NCBI RefSeq assembly: GCF_002087295.1
Contig: NZ_MWVI01000042.1
Coordinates: 1 to 64,000 of the forward strand
From: Vreelandella lionensis
Lineage (GTDB): Bacteria > Pseudomonadota > Gammaproteobacteria > Pseudomonadales > Halomonadaceae
Direction of reading: 5' to 3'
Length of the DNA stretch: 64,000 nt
The position numbers and the translations under genes were made by a program. A model generated the notes under the pieces. It worked only from the letters and a program-made list of their open reading frames with translations. It made no database searches and was not told the DNA's origin. This document shows, piece after piece, positions 42,926-53,081 of the stretch; positions within the stretch are counted from its first letter, which is position 1, and each line of letters begins with the position of its first letter.

Positions 42926-44512
42926 TTGATCGCAACCGCCAATATCACCATGCAGTTTGGGGCCAAGCCCCTGTTTGAAAACGTTTCCGTCAAATTTAAT
43001 AACGGCAATCGCTACGGTTTGATTGGCGCGAATGGTTGCGGTAAGTCCACCTTCATGAAAATCCTGGGTGGCGAGCTGGAGCCCTCGTCTGGGCAGGTGA
43101 TGCTGGATAGCAGCACCCGGCTGGGTAAGCTGCGCCAGGACCAGTTTGCCTATGAGAACGAGCGGGTCATCGACACCGTTATCATGGGCAACGCCGAGCT
43201 GTGGAAAGTGGCCGCCGAGCGTGAGCGCATCTACTCGCTGCCTGAAATGAGTGAAGAAGACGGCATGGCCGTAGCTGATTTAGAAGTGCGCTACGCCGAG
43301 TTGGATGGCTACACCGCCGAGTCCCGCGCGGGCGAGCTGCTGCTGGGCCTGGGCATTCCTATTGAACAGCACACCGGCCCCATGAGCGAAGTCGCGCCCG
43401 GCTGGAAGCTGCGCGTACTGTTGGCGCAGGCGCTGTTCTCCGACCCGGACGTGCTGCTGCTGGACGAACCCACCAACCACCTGGATATCAATACTATCCG
43501 CTGGCTGGAAGAGATTCTAAAAGCGCGCAGCAGCACCATGGTGATTATTTCCCACGACCGTCACTTCCTGAACAGCGTGTGTACCCACATGGCGGATCTG
43601 GATTACGGCGAAATCACCTTGTTCCCCGGCAACTACGACGACTACATGACGGCCGCCACCGCTGCCCGTGAGCGTCAGCACTCTGATAACGCCAAGAAGA
43701 AAGCGCAAATTGCCGAGCTGCAGCAGTTCGTCAGCCGCTTCTCGGCCAACGCCTCTAAAGCGAAGCAGGCCACCTCGCGTGCGCGCCAGATCGATAAAAT
43801 TAAGCTGGAAGATATCAAACCCTCCAGCCGGGTGAGCCCGTTTATCCGCTTTGATCAAAACAAGAAAATCCACCGCAACGCGTTGAACGTGGATGCGATT
43901 ACCAAAGGCTACGACGGCGAGCCGCTGTTCAAGCGCTTCTCTATGACCGTCGAAGCGGGCGAGCGCATTGCCATTATCGGCCCTAACGGCATTGGCAAAA
44001 CCACGTTGCTGAAAACCCTGGGCGGAGATCTACGCCCAGACGCCGGTGAAGTGAAGTGGACCGACGCCGCCGAGCTAGGCATCTTTGCCCAAGACCACGC
44101 CGATGACTTCGCCAATGACGCCACGCTGTTTGAGTGGATGGGCCAGTGGACCAAAGGCGGTGAGCAAGTAGTACGTGGTGCGCTGGGCCGCATGCTGTTC
44201 TCAAGCGACGATATCAACAAGTCGGTGAAGGTGATCTCTGGGGGCGAGCAGGGCCGCATGCTATTTGGCAAGCTAACGCTCACCAACCCCAACGTGCTAC
44301 TGATGGACGAGCCCACCAACCACCTGGATATGGAGTCTATCGAAGCGCTCAACCTAGCGCTGGAGAACTACCCCGGCACGCTGCTGTTCGTCAGCCACGA
44401 CCGGGAGTTTGTTTCCAGCCTCGCCACGCGCATCATCGACATGCAGCCGCATGGCATCGTCGATTTCAGCGGCAGCTACGACGACTACCTGCGCAGCCAA
44501 GGCGTGGTGTAG
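42926..44512 (+). CDS. ybiT: ABC-F ATPase, YbiT type
   Basis: An ABC-F protein of about 528 aa with two ATPase domains and no membrane part, acting at the ribosome. The first Walker A is [10 protein letters not shown] and the first Walker B is [12 protein letters not shown]; the second pair is [10 protein letters not shown] and [12 protein letters not shown], with an intervening linker of about 70 residues. I chose the TTG at 42926 (in [18 protein letters not shown]) because it matches the YbiT start MLVSSNVTMQFG and gives the normal length. The open frame reaches back to 42863. Confidence 0.9.
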   Translation: MIATANITMQFGAKPLFENVSVKFNNGNRYGLIGANGCGKSTFMKILGGELEPSSGQVMLDSSTRLGKLRQDQFAYENERVIDTVIMGNAELWKVAAERERIYSLPEMSEEDGMAVADLEVRYAELDGYTAESRAGELLLGLGIPIEQHTGPMSEVAPGWKLRVLLAQALFSDPDVLLLDEPTNHLDINTIRWLEEILKARSSTMVIISHDRHFLNSVCTHMADLDYGEITLFPGNYDDYMTAATAARERQHSDNAKKKAQIAELQQFVSRFSANASKAKQATSRARQIDKIKLEDIKPSSRVSPFIRFDQNKKIHRNALNVDAITKGYDGEPLFKRFSMTVEAGERIAIIGPNGIGKTTLLKTLGGDLRPDAGEVKWTDAAELGIFAQDHADDFANDATLFEWMGQWTKGGEQVVRGALGRMLFSSDDINKSVKVISGGEQGRMLFGKLTLTNPNVLLMDEPTNHLDMESIEALNLALENYPGTLLFVSHDREFVSSLATRIIDMQPHGIVDFSGSYDDYLRSQGVV

Positions 44513-44515
44513 CGC

Positions 44516-45106
44516 TTAACCAATGATTTGAGCGTAGGTGGCCTCGGTGGCTGGCTCTCGGTCGGCATCCAGCATGTCGCCGCTGAAGGTCTCGTTCATC
44601 TCTTTGGCGAGTTCCACATACACGTGCATCTGCTGATTGCGGCGTTTGTGCAGCGGCGGCTTCACCAGCAGGCTAACCCCCCGAATGGGCTCGTGGGTTT
44701 CCCCGCGCAGCAGGTCGGGCATTTCCCCAGGCGGGAAGGCGTTGGCCACGGTAATCGGGTTAGATGCCTGCTGGCCGTCGATCAAAAACACCTTCTTGAT
44801 GGCGTCGTAATGGGCGCCTTTCTCACGCAGCCACTCGGTCAATCGCTCATCGGTGGTGACATCCGGCTGGTTGAAAATGACGAACAGCGAGTGCTGTTTG
44901 ACTTTCCCCGTGCGCTTCGCGGGAGCGGGCGGCGGCTCTTCCGCTGGCGGCGGCGTAGGCGCGGCGACCGGTGCCTCTGCTTCTTCGGCCTTGGCCTTGG
45001 CGCGACGCCGTTTGGGCACCACAACGTAAGCGAAAATCACCACGGCTACTATGCCTAACAGCAGAGAGGCAAAGGCCAGCAGCACGGGAAGAGACGTCAT
45101 ATCCAT
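44516..45106 (-). CDS. ZipA-C-domain membrane protein
   Basis: A 196-aa protein with one N-terminal membrane helix (about residues 8-28), a basic stop-transfer KRRRAKAKA, a Pro/Ala-rich linker and a C-terminal ZipA FtsZ-binding-like domain, in which HSLFVIFNQPD, KKVFLI and MHVYVELAKEMNETFSGDMLD are visible. The layout is that of the division protein ZipA. It is shorter than usual (ZipA is often over 300 aa) and not next to ligA. It could be a paralogue. FtsZ binding is inferred. Confidence 0.7.
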   Translation of the reverse strand: MDMTSLPVLLAFASLLLGIVAVVIFAYVVVPKRRRAKAKAEEAEAPVAAPTPPPAEEPPPAPAKRTGKVKQHSLFVIFNQPDVTTDERLTEWLREKGAHYDAIKKVFLIDGQQASNPITVANAFPPGEMPDLLRGETHEPIRGVSLLVKPPLHKRRNQQMHVYVELAKEMNETFSGDMLDADREPATEATYAQIIG

Positions 45107-45140
45107 GGGGTGAAACCCTTTAGTTAGTTAACCCTAGGCT

Positions 45141-45613
45141 CTATTTATAGGTTCTGTTTAATCGCAAAATGGTGGCATTGAGTGCCAGCGCCAGAGCAAC
45201 CCACAGCCAGTAAGGCACCATCAGCCACGCGGCGAGGGTATTCACCTGGGCAAACAGACCGATGGCCAGCGTAATCAGTCCTAACAGCAGCACGATATCT
45301 ACTAGCGCGGCGGTATCTGCTTGCGCCCAAAGAAGAGCCAAGACCACGCCGCATTGGCCAACAACTGCACGCCATACACAGCCAGGCTCGCGCTGCGCAG
45401 TGGCGAGTCGTCCGCCATATAAATCCGCCAAGCCGCAATCGCCATCAGCAGATAGAGAATACCCCAGGCAATGGGAAAGGCCAGGTCAGGCGGTGTCCAG
45501 CGGGGTTTGCGCAGCGCCCTGTACCAGCCATCAGGGCGAAAACGTGCGCCTGTTGCCGCAGCGGCGCCCACCAGCAGTAAAGATACCAGCATCGCTAAGA
45601 GCGAACCGAGCAT
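45141..45613 (-). pseudogene. tspO: TspO/MBR-family membrane protein (frameshifted)
   Basis: A five-helix tryptophan-rich sensory protein of about 157 aa. The hallmark segments WYRALRKPRWTPPDLAFPIAWGILYLLMAIAAW and LANAAWSWLFFGRKQ are in one frame. The end, LVDIVLLLGLITLAIGLF and YWLWVALALALNATI, is in the next frame after a break at about 45330. TspO binds tetrapyrroles and affects stress responses in other bacteria. Confidence 0.87.
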
Positions 45614-45694
45614 GTGCCACCTATTCGTGAAGACAATACGTCGCGTTAAAACGAGAGAATCAATAGCCTAGCAGTGTTTTAAAACCGTTAGGCA

Positions 45695-45720
45695 TAAAAA
45701 AAGCACCACCTAAGTGATGC
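45695..45720 (-). terminator. Terminator after the Old Yellow Enzyme gene
   Basis: On the minus strand GCATCAC-TTAG-GTGGTGC (one G-U pair) is followed by TTTTTTT. It lies 60 bp past the gene end. Confidence 0.75.
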
Positions 45721-45779
45721 TTTTCAGGGATAAGGGTTCCCCACTTGGGGAAACCCAGACCACGACTTAGCGAATAGGC

Positions 45780-46899
45780 TTAGCCCATGCGGTCGTAGCC
45801 GTTATCCATAAACGGATAGTCGGTGTAGCCCTTCTCGTCGCCGCCATAGAACGTTTCATGGTTCGGCTCGGTGAGCGGGGCGTTCACACGGAAGCGCTCC
45901 GGTAAATCCGGGTTGGCGATGTAGGGGCGTCCAAAGGCCACGGCATCGGTGGTGTTTTCACTAATGCGTGCTTCAGCGTGCTCGGCGTCGTAGTTGCCGC
46001 AGTAAATCAGGCTACCGCTAAAGCGCTCACGCATCTGCTCGCGGAAACCCGCAGGGAAGGTGATGTCGCCGCCCGCCCAGTTCGGCTCGTTCAGGTGCAG
46101 GTAAGCCAGGCCGCGCTTGGAGAGCTGCTCCGCCATGTAGAACGCCATCGCTTCCGGATCGTCGTCGGTCAAACCAAACAGCTCGATAAACGGCGTCATA
46201 CCGAATGCCGACACGCTCAGCGCCATACACTTCCATGACCGCGTCAACGACTTCCAGCGGGAAGCGGGCACGGTTTTCCAGCGAGCCGCCGTACTGGTCG
46301 GTACGCTGGTTGGTACCGGTGGCCAAGAACTGGTTCAACAGGCAAGCGTTGGCAGCGTGGACTTCGACCATATCGAATCCAGCGCGCTTGGCGCGGATGG
46401 CCGCTTGACGGTAGTCATCCACAATGCCAGGAATCTCGTCGGTTTCCAGCGCACGCGGCGTGCTGGTGGGGTGCTGACCAGCGGTGCCGTCTTCAAATTC
46501 AACAAAGCACTGAGCGCCTTCACCTTTCAGCGCGCTGGGGGCTACCGGCTGCTGGCCGTTGGGCTGCACCATCTCATGGGAAACGCGGCCCACATGCCAC
46601 AGCTGCAGAGCAATACGGCCACCCTTGGCGTGAACGGCATTCACAACGCCTTTCCAGCCTGCTTCCTGCTCATCAGTCCAGATGCCGGGCGTGTACACAT
46701 AGCCACGGGCAGTGGGAGAGATGTTAGTGGCTTCGCTGATGATCAGGCCCGCACCGGCGCGCTGGCCGTAATAAGCTTCCTGCATCTTGCCCGGCACGCT
46801 ATCCGGCGTGCGCGAACGGGTCAGCGGCGCCATGATGACGCGGTTAGGAATGTTCAGGCTACCTAGCGTGGTGGGGGTAAACAGCGTCTCGTACGCCAT
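45780..46899 (-). pseudogene. nemA: Old Yellow Enzyme-family alkene reductase (frameshifted)
   Basis: An FMN-dependent ene-reductase of about 372 aa of the NemA type, reducing activated alkenes or nitro compounds with NAD(P)H. ATG 46899 opens MAYETLFTPTTLGSLNIPNRVIMAPLTRSR. The active-site pair reads VHAANACLLNQFL (His and Asn; a Cys replaces the usual Gly-Tyr). AFGRPYIANPDLPERF is the phosphate-binding part. A single frame break lies at about 46225. No nemR-type repressor is adjacent. Confidence 0.87.
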
Positions 46900-46992
46900 A
46901 GGGCAAAACTCCTTTGAAGCAGTGGTTATCATCGTGGCGAATAGAATAGACCAGTTTACTAGTAAGCGCCAACGACGATGCTATGCCCTAGT

Positions 46993-48103
46993 TAATGGGG
47001 ACAGACGCGCAAAACAAAACCCCGCCGAGTACCTTTTGATGATCGCTATCGCCAATCGGCAAAATTAAGCGACCTTTCTCCCTATTTAATGCGTGATTTT
47101 TTGCACGACATTGGTAGTGAGTTATTTGCTGAAGCCCGCGAGTTGGATATTGAAACCTTAGGCCGTCGCATGAACGTGGTGGGTGGCCCAAGCGAAATGG
47201 CCTTTCCTAAGAATGTTGGCCTATTGTTTTTTAATGAGCAACCTGAGCACTTCTTCCCAGCCACCCAAATAGACGTGGTGTACTTTCCAGACGGAGCTGG
47301 TGGTGATCATTTCGAAGAAAAAGTGTTTAAGGGGCCGCTTGGCCGCATCACTCGTGATGCCTTGGACTATATCAATCGCAACTACCTGAAAGAGGTCGTA
47401 ACCAAACACGCTGATCGTCCTCAGGCTGAGCGTTTCTGGAATTTTCCGCTGGCTGCTATTGAGGAGGCGGTGGAAAATGCCGTGTACCATCGCTCCAAGG
47501 AAATTCGTGAACCCATTGAAATACGTATTGATGGTCAAGAGCTGATGCTCCTGAGCTTTCCCAGGGCCAAATCGCTCTATCCGCTTGCAAGGCGTGCAGG
47601 CAGGTAAAGCCGTCAGCCGCCGTTACCGCAATCGGCGCATTGGCGAGTTTTTAAAAGAGCTGGATTTAACCGAAGGCCGTTCAACGGGTGTGCCAAAGAT
47701 TCTTCGCGTGATGAAAGCGAACAATTCTCCAGAGCCGATATTCGAAACCGACGATGAGCGTAGCTACTTCTTAATTCGCTTGCCTATTCATACAGGTTTT
47801 TTGATTGATGAGGTTACTGCGGTTGAGGGCGACCCTGATGTCACTGACCAAGTAGGGACTAAGCAGGGACTAGGTAAGGAGCAAGTAGATCTGCTTCAGA
47901 CTTGTGTTGAAGAAGCCCCGATCACACGTTTGATGAACGTAGTGGGGCGCTCCAACAGAACCAAGTTCCGTGCGGCGGTGCTGAATCCACTGCTTAATTC
48001 TGGGTTGATTGAAATGACGCAGCCCGACTCGCCACGTAGCCCAACTCAGAAATATCGATTAACCGCGTTGGGTAAGCAAATACTTGCCAAAAATAAAGGT
48101 TAA
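46993..48103 (+). pseudogene. AlbA-type ATP-binding regulator, N-terminally truncated
   Basis: A remnant of the AlbA_2/HATPase_c_4 family of putative transcriptional regulators (often called RecG-like). The first recognisable residues are PFDDRYRQSAKLSDLSP at about 47030, then an ATP-binding part with FPLAAIEEAVENAVYHRS and ILRVMKANNSPEPIFE, and a winged-helix tail ending LTALGKQILAKNKG. The N-terminal AlbA DNA-binding domain of about 150 aa is missing; a stop at about 46990 closes the frame upstream. A frameshift also lies at about 47575. The missing domain makes this a genuine pseudogene. Confidence 0.75.
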
Positions 48104-48128
48104 TTGACTGAGCGTGGTTTGCTCGTGG

Positions 48129-48500
48129 CTATCCTCTTGACCAAGGCCAGCGACGTTTAACAGGCGTATCAATCTGCCCGATGGCGCTGGTGAGCGGCAG
48201 CATAATGGCGCTGAGTTGGCGGTGGCAGACGGCGCTGCTGAGTACGCCGGGGCACTGTTTGAGCAGCAGGTCGCACTGTTGGGAGGCGATAAAGAGCTGC
48301 TCCACAACCGCAGGCGCGAACAGTGGCTTGGCCTGCTGGCAGCAGCGGGTCAGCTCTCGGGAGAGCATCGAGAGCATGCTGGTGTCTCGCCAGCAGGGCC
48401 GCGGGTCTTCTAGCCGTCCGGCAATGGAGTGCTGAACGGCTTCAAACGATGTGCGTAAAAACAGCAGGGTTTGACGAAGCTGGCGCTGTTCACTGGACAT
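48129..48500 (-). CDS. Hypothetical protein
   Basis: A 123-aa mostly helical protein without signal or membrane segment. AAAGGGAC precedes the ATG. It is Gln- and Leu-rich (SEQRQLRQTLLFLRTSFEAV), suggesting a helical bundle, and ends in a basic Trp-rich tail (KRRWPWSRG). I recognise no family. Confidence 0.5.
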   Translation of the reverse strand: MSSEQRQLRQTLLFLRTSFEAVQHSIAGRLEDPRPCWRDTSMLSMLSRELTRCCQQAKPLFAPAVVEQLFIASQQCDLLLKQCPGVLSSAVCHRQLSAIMLPLTSAIGQIDTPVKRRWPWSRG

Positions 48501-48638
48501 GTGACGTCCCTTTACCTCAACGGCTCTTTATCTACCAAGGTGTTGGCTAAAAAAGAGAGTGTTTCTCATTTGCATTTCTGGTGAAGATAGCCTCCCTCAA
48601 TCGTGGTGTCAATCTCAGGCTATTGTCTAGAACTATTA

Positions 48639-49835
48639 TCACGGGCCTTTATCACGGGCCTGATAAAGCGGCCAATCGTTGTTGGTGAGCGGCTTGACGC
48701 CCTGTTCGGTGACCACCACGGTATCGCTTAAGCCAACGCCCCACTGGCCGGGCACCCGCAGGCAGAGCGGTAAATGAAACACCATGTTGGTTTCAAAGGT
48801 GCGCGTTTGGCCTTTGGCAATGTAGCCCGTGCCTTCTACCCAGCTCGGCGGAAACTGCGCGCCCACGGCGTAGCCAAACACCCCGGAGAAAAACAGTTGG
48901 TCGCGTTGAGGGGCCAGCAGGGCATCCGCGGCCTGGGCGGCGGCATCAAAGGAGTGGCCGGGGCGCATGGCCTCGCAAAGGGTTTCAAACATCGAGCGGC
49001 AGAGGTCTTGAGTGGCGGTGAGGGGGGCGTTCGGGGTGCCGGTTACGGCGGTGCGCATCATCGGTGCGGTGTAGCGCTGATACGCTGCGCCGAACTCTAA
49101 AAACACTGGCTCATTGGCCTGAATCGCGCGGCGTTTATGGTTAACGTGAATCACTCCAATGCTGTGTCCGCTGGTGACGATAGGCTGCAGGCTCATAAAC
49201 TCGCTGCCGTTTTCAAGCAGTGCCTTTGCGCCAATGGCGGCAATGTCGTTATCGGTCATGCCGGGTTGAATGGCGGCCATCGCCGTCTCTAAGCCAGCGG
49301 CGGTGATGCGGGCGCTCTCTTTGAGCATCTCAAGCTCGGCGCTGCTTTTGACGATCTTGATGGCATCGAGCAGGTCACCCGCTTCAAAAAAGCGCTCTTT
49401 ACCCACCGCCTTGGTTAGGGCGTCCATCACGCCGACCCGCAGCCCGCTGCTCCAGCCGTCGCTGCCAATGCGCGGGCAGGGGGGTAACAGGTCGGCCAGC
49501 GGGGCGATGATTTCATCCAGGTTTTCCCATCGGTAGCCAATAATTTCGTCAACACGGGCGGTCACCACCGCAGCACCCGTTTCAATCGAAGCCACTTGTA
49601 GAACGAGCTTTTCTTGCGTGCAGACCAAGCAGGCATGCACCGACACCTCAAAGGTGTGGTAACCGGTCAAATAATTGATATCGGCGGGGGCGGGGGGGAG
49701 CAGCGCGTCTAGCCCGCGCTGGGCCATGGCGTGGCGCACCTTCTCAAGGCGCGCTTGATACTCAGCGGGGGCAAAGGGTAGCTCGCTTTGGGCAAGCGAG
49801 GTGGCAAGGGCTTCGCGGTAGTGGTGGTAATCCAT
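48639..49835 (-). CDS. M24-family peptidase-like protein, ectoine hydrolase-like
   Basis: An intact 398-aa creatinase/M24 fold protein whose opening SELPFAPAEYQARLEKVRHAMAQRGLDALL resembles ectoine hydrolase DoeA. The N-terminal domain has INYLTGYHTFE and the C-terminal pita-bread domain has MTDNDIAAIGAKALLENGSE and GVIHVNHKRRAIQANEPVFLEFGAAY. Several metal ligands of true M24 peptidases are not at their expected places, as also seen in DoeA-type enzymes. No doeB, doeC or doeX gene is adjacent, so the ectoine link is tentative; it may act on another N-acyl or proline-type bond. Confidence 0.75.
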   Translation of the reverse strand: MDYHHYREALATSLAQSELPFAPAEYQARLEKVRHAMAQRGLDALLPPAPADINYLTGYHTFEVSVHACLVCTQEKLVLQVASIETGAAVVTARVDEIIGYRWENLDEIIAPLADLLPPCPRIGSDGWSSGLRVGVMDALTKAVGKERFFEAGDLLDAIKIVKSSAELEMLKESARITAAGLETAMAAIQPGMTDNDIAAIGAKALLENGSEFMSLQPIVTSGHSIGVIHVNHKRRAIQANEPVFLEFGAAYQRYTAPMMRTAVTGTPNAPLTATQDLCRSMFETLCEAMRPGHSFDAAAQAADALLAPQRDQLFFSGVFGYAVGAQFPPSWVEGTGYIAKGQTRTFETNMVFHLPLCLRVPGQWGVGLSDTVVVTEQGVKPLTNNDWPLYQARDKGP

Positions 49836-49905
49836 GGCGACCTCCAGCGTTAGGTAAGGTCAGTATAGGTCGCCATCTAAAGCGTGCCGCGAATGCCCTC
49901 AACGG

Positions 49906-50645
49906 TTAACGGGTTAACAGATATACACCTTGCAGGAAGTAGAACACCCCAATGCCCGTGACGATCCAGCGGGTCCAAGTGCGGAAGTTGGCGTCGGTCA
50001 GGCGGTGCAGAATCCGTGTGCCGGTTTGGGTGCCCAGCATGGCAAACGGGGCGGCTAGTAGCACGATGCTCCACTCACCCGCGCTGAGCGCAAGGGCGGC
50101 ACTTAAGTAGAAGAGAATTTTAATGGAGTGGGCGACCACTTGAATCATGGCCTTGGTAGCGACGACTTGGCGGCGGGCCATCTGCGAGCGCACAAAGAAG
50201 ATATCGATCAGCGGGCCGGATACCCCGGCAGCAATCGTGAGGCCGCCCGAGGCGATGCCGCAGCAAAACGGGTGCTGGCGCGATGGGCATCGAGCTGGAA
50301 CCAATGCTTGGGCGTCCATACCAAGATAGGCAGCAGCCCGATCAATAAAGAAACGGTGGCCGCATTGGGCGTGTAGTTAAACAGACGCAGAAGCCCAGCC
50401 GCGCTGAGCACGCCCAGCGCCATAAGCGCCACAATGCGCCACACGATAAACCGCCGCGAAAGCCACGCCCGAGAGGCATTGGACGTTAACGGGATAACGC
50501 CATGCACGGCCATGGCAGACCTGGGGGGGAATATCACCAGCAGGAACCACAGAAACACCAGCCCGCCCGCCATGCCAAACACACCGGAGAGCATGGAGGG
50601 GAAAAAAACCACGCCGACAAAGGCGAATCCCATTAACAGTGTCAT
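49906..50645 (-). pseudogene. TauE/SafE-family permease (frameshifted)
   Basis: A second TauE/SafE-type membrane protein of about 247 aa. The first half has PSMLSGVFGMAGGLVFLWFLL and VHGVIPLTSNASRAWL; the second has ASGGLTIAAGVSGPLIDIFFVRSQMARRQVVATKA and AMLGTQTGTRILHRLTD. The frame changes at about 50275. Its start lies just after a lipoprotein gene on the same strand. The transported anion is unknown. Confidence 0.82.
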
Positions 50646-50656
50646 GAAAGACGCCC

Positions 50657-51352
50657 TCAGCTACGACAGAAAGGCCACACCTGATAGAACTTGCGGCACT
50701 GGAACTCTGCCTGGCAGCTGTTGAGCTGGGCCTGGTAGCGGTTGGAAAGGCTCGCCACTTGGCGGCCTGCATTGAGCACCTGGGGCTGACTGCGATAAGT
50801 GCCCCGCTGATAGCCGCCTGCGCCTTCGTGATAGGCGTAATAGAGGTGCTCAGGATTGTTGAGCGAGACGCCCGTTTGGGCGCGAGTGCGGGCGTTATAC
50901 CAGCCAATGAAGTCGATGGCGTGCTTCATGTGCGTGCGCCGGGCAAACAGACTGCCCGCTTGGTCTTCGTACTCGCCCCATACCGGGTCTTGAGCTTGGG
51001 CGTAGCCTTTGGCGGAAGAGGGGCGCGGGCCGGGAATAAAGCCAAGGTAGTATTTGCGGTCTGGACGCACGTGGCTACGAAACGAGGACTCCCGCTGAAT
51101 AAACGCCATTTGGGTCGCGATGGGCGTTCCCCACTTCTCTTCAGACTCTTGCGCGTAGTCGTACCAGCTGGGCTGTTCGCGGAAAATCTCGCAGATATTG
51201 GTCTGATCCTCCGGCGGGCTGGGCGCAAAGGTCGCGCACCCAGAGAGCAGCAGTAGTGCCGCGACGGCCAGCAAACCGCGTAGCTGGGCGGTATAAGAGG
51301 AGGCAGCGGAAGAGAGCGCAGAGACCCAAAAGCTATCAACAGGGCGATGCAT
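50657..51352 (-). CDS. Lipoprotein with transglycosylase SLT domain
   Basis: A 231-aa outer-membrane-type lipoprotein. The signal ends in a lipobox LLLLSGC at about residues 34-40. The rest is an SLT/lysozyme-like fold: MAFIQRESSFRSHV carries the catalytic Glu, then GYAQAQDPVWGEYE and YYAYHEGAGGYQRGTY. It should cleave the glycan strand of peptidoglycan. I start at ATG 51352 (MHRPVDSFW) after CAAGGACCG; the frame is open 12 codons earlier. Confidence 0.87.
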   Translation of the reverse strand: MHRPVDSFWVSALSSAASSYTAQLRGLLAVAALLLLSGCATFAPSPPEDQTNICEIFREQPSWYDYAQESEEKWGTPIATQMAFIQRESSFRSHVRPDRKYYLGFIPGPRPSSAKGYAQAQDPVWGEYEDQAGSLFARRTHMKHAIDFIGWYNARTRAQTGVSLNNPEHLYYAYHEGAGGYQRGTYRSQPQVLNAGRQVASLSNRYQAQLNSCQAEFQCRKFYQVWPFCRS

Positions 51353-51428
51353 AGGACGGTCCTTGTGGATAGAAGGCGTGTTACTCACGTTTTGTATAGT
51401 GTACTGGCGTATAAAGCGCGTTGGCCGC

Positions 51429-52847
51429 TTAGCGCAGCAGTGGCTCCAGGCAGCGTCGCAGGCGCTGCGCCTCGCGCACCAGCGTTTCCCCAGAGAGCAT
51501 GCCCACCCCCATCACCAAGCCCACGCGGGGGTCGTTCGGCGCACACACCGGGCTTAACGGCCGCACGATCAAGTGCTCTTTCAGCAACGATTGCGCGATG
51601 GCCCCATCGTTAATGCCCGGCTCGAACTCCACGCAAAGGCTGATGGCACTGCTGGGAGCCGACACCGAGCGCACGTGGGGCAGCGAGCGCAGCTGGTCGT
51701 GCAGCACCTGCTGGCGGCCTAAATAGTCCCGCTGAATGCGCCGACACCAGGCATCCAAATCACCATCAAAAATAAACTGGGCCAGCACGGCTTGGACCAG
51801 CATACGGCCCTCGCGAAACAGCTCGCTGCGCAGGCGGTTCATGGGCCCTGCCAAATGCCGCGGCACCACCAGGTAGCCCAGCCGCAGGCCTGGAAACATC
51901 ATCTTAGAGAAAGAGCCTACCAGCAAATGGCGTTCAGAGTGGGCATCAAACAGCAGGTTGGGGTGGTCGTCGCGGTTAAATTCATAATCATCTTCCACCA
52001 CATAGGTGGGCGATAACGCCTCACACAGCCGCTGTTTATGCTCGGCGCTGGTCGGCACGCTGAGCGGGTAGTGGTGCGAGCCGGTCAGGTAAGCCAGCGC
52101 CACGGGGCCGTGAGTAGCAGGTAAGGCATGGCCCGCTTCCGGCCGCCACGGCAGCATTTCGATGTTAAGCCAGGCGGCGGTAAACACGTTGCGCGCCCCC
52201 CAGTAGCAGGGCGACTCCATGGCCACTGTATCGCCCACATCTGCCAGGGCGACGGCGCACAGCTCGATACCGTTGTGGGTGCCATCGGTAATGATGATCT
52301 GCTCGGTATCGCAATGGATATCCCGCCAGCGGGCCAGAAAATCACGAATCGCGCGTTTCAGCGGGCCGTAGCCGCCGGTGGAGTAGGAGAGCAGCAGGGC
52401 ATTTTGCGGCACCGTCACGCTGGCGTAGAGCTGACGCCACTTGCGCATGGGGAACTGAGCGATATCTGGAATGCCGGGCACGAAAGCCCCGCTCTGAATC
52501 ATGCTAGCCCCAGGGCCTTGCAGCACCCGCTGGGCGCGCTGTGATAGCTGAACATTGGCGGGGGCAGCGGGGGGTGGCGTTACCGGCTTGCAGGTCCAGG
52601 GGCCTTGGCCGTGGGCGGTGGTCAGCAGCTGCTCTTCCAATAGCGTACCGATCGCCAGGGCCAGGGTTTGGCGCGCCACCTGAATGGCATCCGCCAACAC
52701 CCGATGAGAAGGCAAACGCAGCCCGCTGGGCCACTGCTGAGTGATGGCTTGGCGCAGCGCCTGTTCAATGCGCACCTGCTTACTTAGCCGCTCCGGTTGG
52801 AGTGCATAAAGTTGCATAAATTGGTGCAAGACCTGCTGGCGATCCAT
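51429..52847 (-). CDS. MocR-family GntR/aminotransferase regulator
   Basis: An intact 472-aa MocR/GabR-type regulator with an N-terminal GntR winged helix (LRLPSHRVLADAIQVARQTLALAIGTLLEE) and a PLP-binding aminotransferase fold of type I. The fold carries SYSTGGYGPLKRAIRDFLARW, VEDDYEFNRDDHPN and the PLP-lysine region VGSFSKMMFPGLRLGYLVVP. It is divergent from the permease-gabD-gabT operon. GabR-type proteins sense GABA-PLP, so this is probably the activator of that operon. Confidence 0.9.
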   Translation of the reverse strand: MDRQQVLHQFMQLYALQPERLSKQVRIEQALRQAITQQWPSGLRLPSHRVLADAIQVARQTLALAIGTLLEEQLLTTAHGQGPWTCKPVTPPPAAPANVQLSQRAQRVLQGPGASMIQSGAFVPGIPDIAQFPMRKWRQLYASVTVPQNALLLSYSTGGYGPLKRAIRDFLARWRDIHCDTEQIIITDGTHNGIELCAVALADVGDTVAMESPCYWGARNVFTAAWLNIEMLPWRPEAGHALPATHGPVALAYLTGSHHYPLSVPTSAEHKQRLCEALSPTYVVEDDYEFNRDDHPNLLFDAHSERHLLVGSFSKMMFPGLRLGYLVVPRHLAGPMNRLRSELFREGRMLVQAVLAQFIFDGDLDAWCRRIQRDYLGRQQVLHDQLRSLPHVRSVSAPSSAISLCVEFEPGINDGAIAQSLLKEHLIVRPLSPVCAPNDPRVGLVMGVGMLSGETLVREAQRLRRCLEPLLR

Positions 52848-52938
52848 ATCAACGCCCCCTTTTCCGCGTGAAGCCCGCTGCCATCAGGCGTTTAGACGAA
52901 AGCATTATGTCAGCTATGCACTTATTTGGTGCGTTGAA

Positions 52939-52967
52939 AAAGTGGTCTAGTCGAACCCCAAAGTGGT
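52939..52967. promoter_or_regulatory. MocR-type direct repeat operator
   Basis: Two copies of AAAGTGGT start at 52939 and 52960, 21 bp apart (two helical turns), in the divergent region between the MocR gene and the permease. Both are followed by a related TCG-containing segment (CTAGTCG, GCATTCG). A looser copy TTTGGTGCGTTG lies at about 52925. GabR/MocR proteins bind such in-phase direct repeats. Confidence 0.6.
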
Positions 52968-53081
52968 GCATTCGCGTTCTGACCGCCGCCTGCTAGCGTG
53001 TAACTATTCCGTCACTGGAATCAGGATACTGCGCCACAGAGCGCCAACGACAACATCCAATAACCTGCAGGACACTGTGCG

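Noticed and set aside
48181..48435. 84-codon plus-strand frame opposite the 123-aa hypothetical gene
   Set aside because: The minus-strand frame has the better start signal and composition; only one of the two can be coding.
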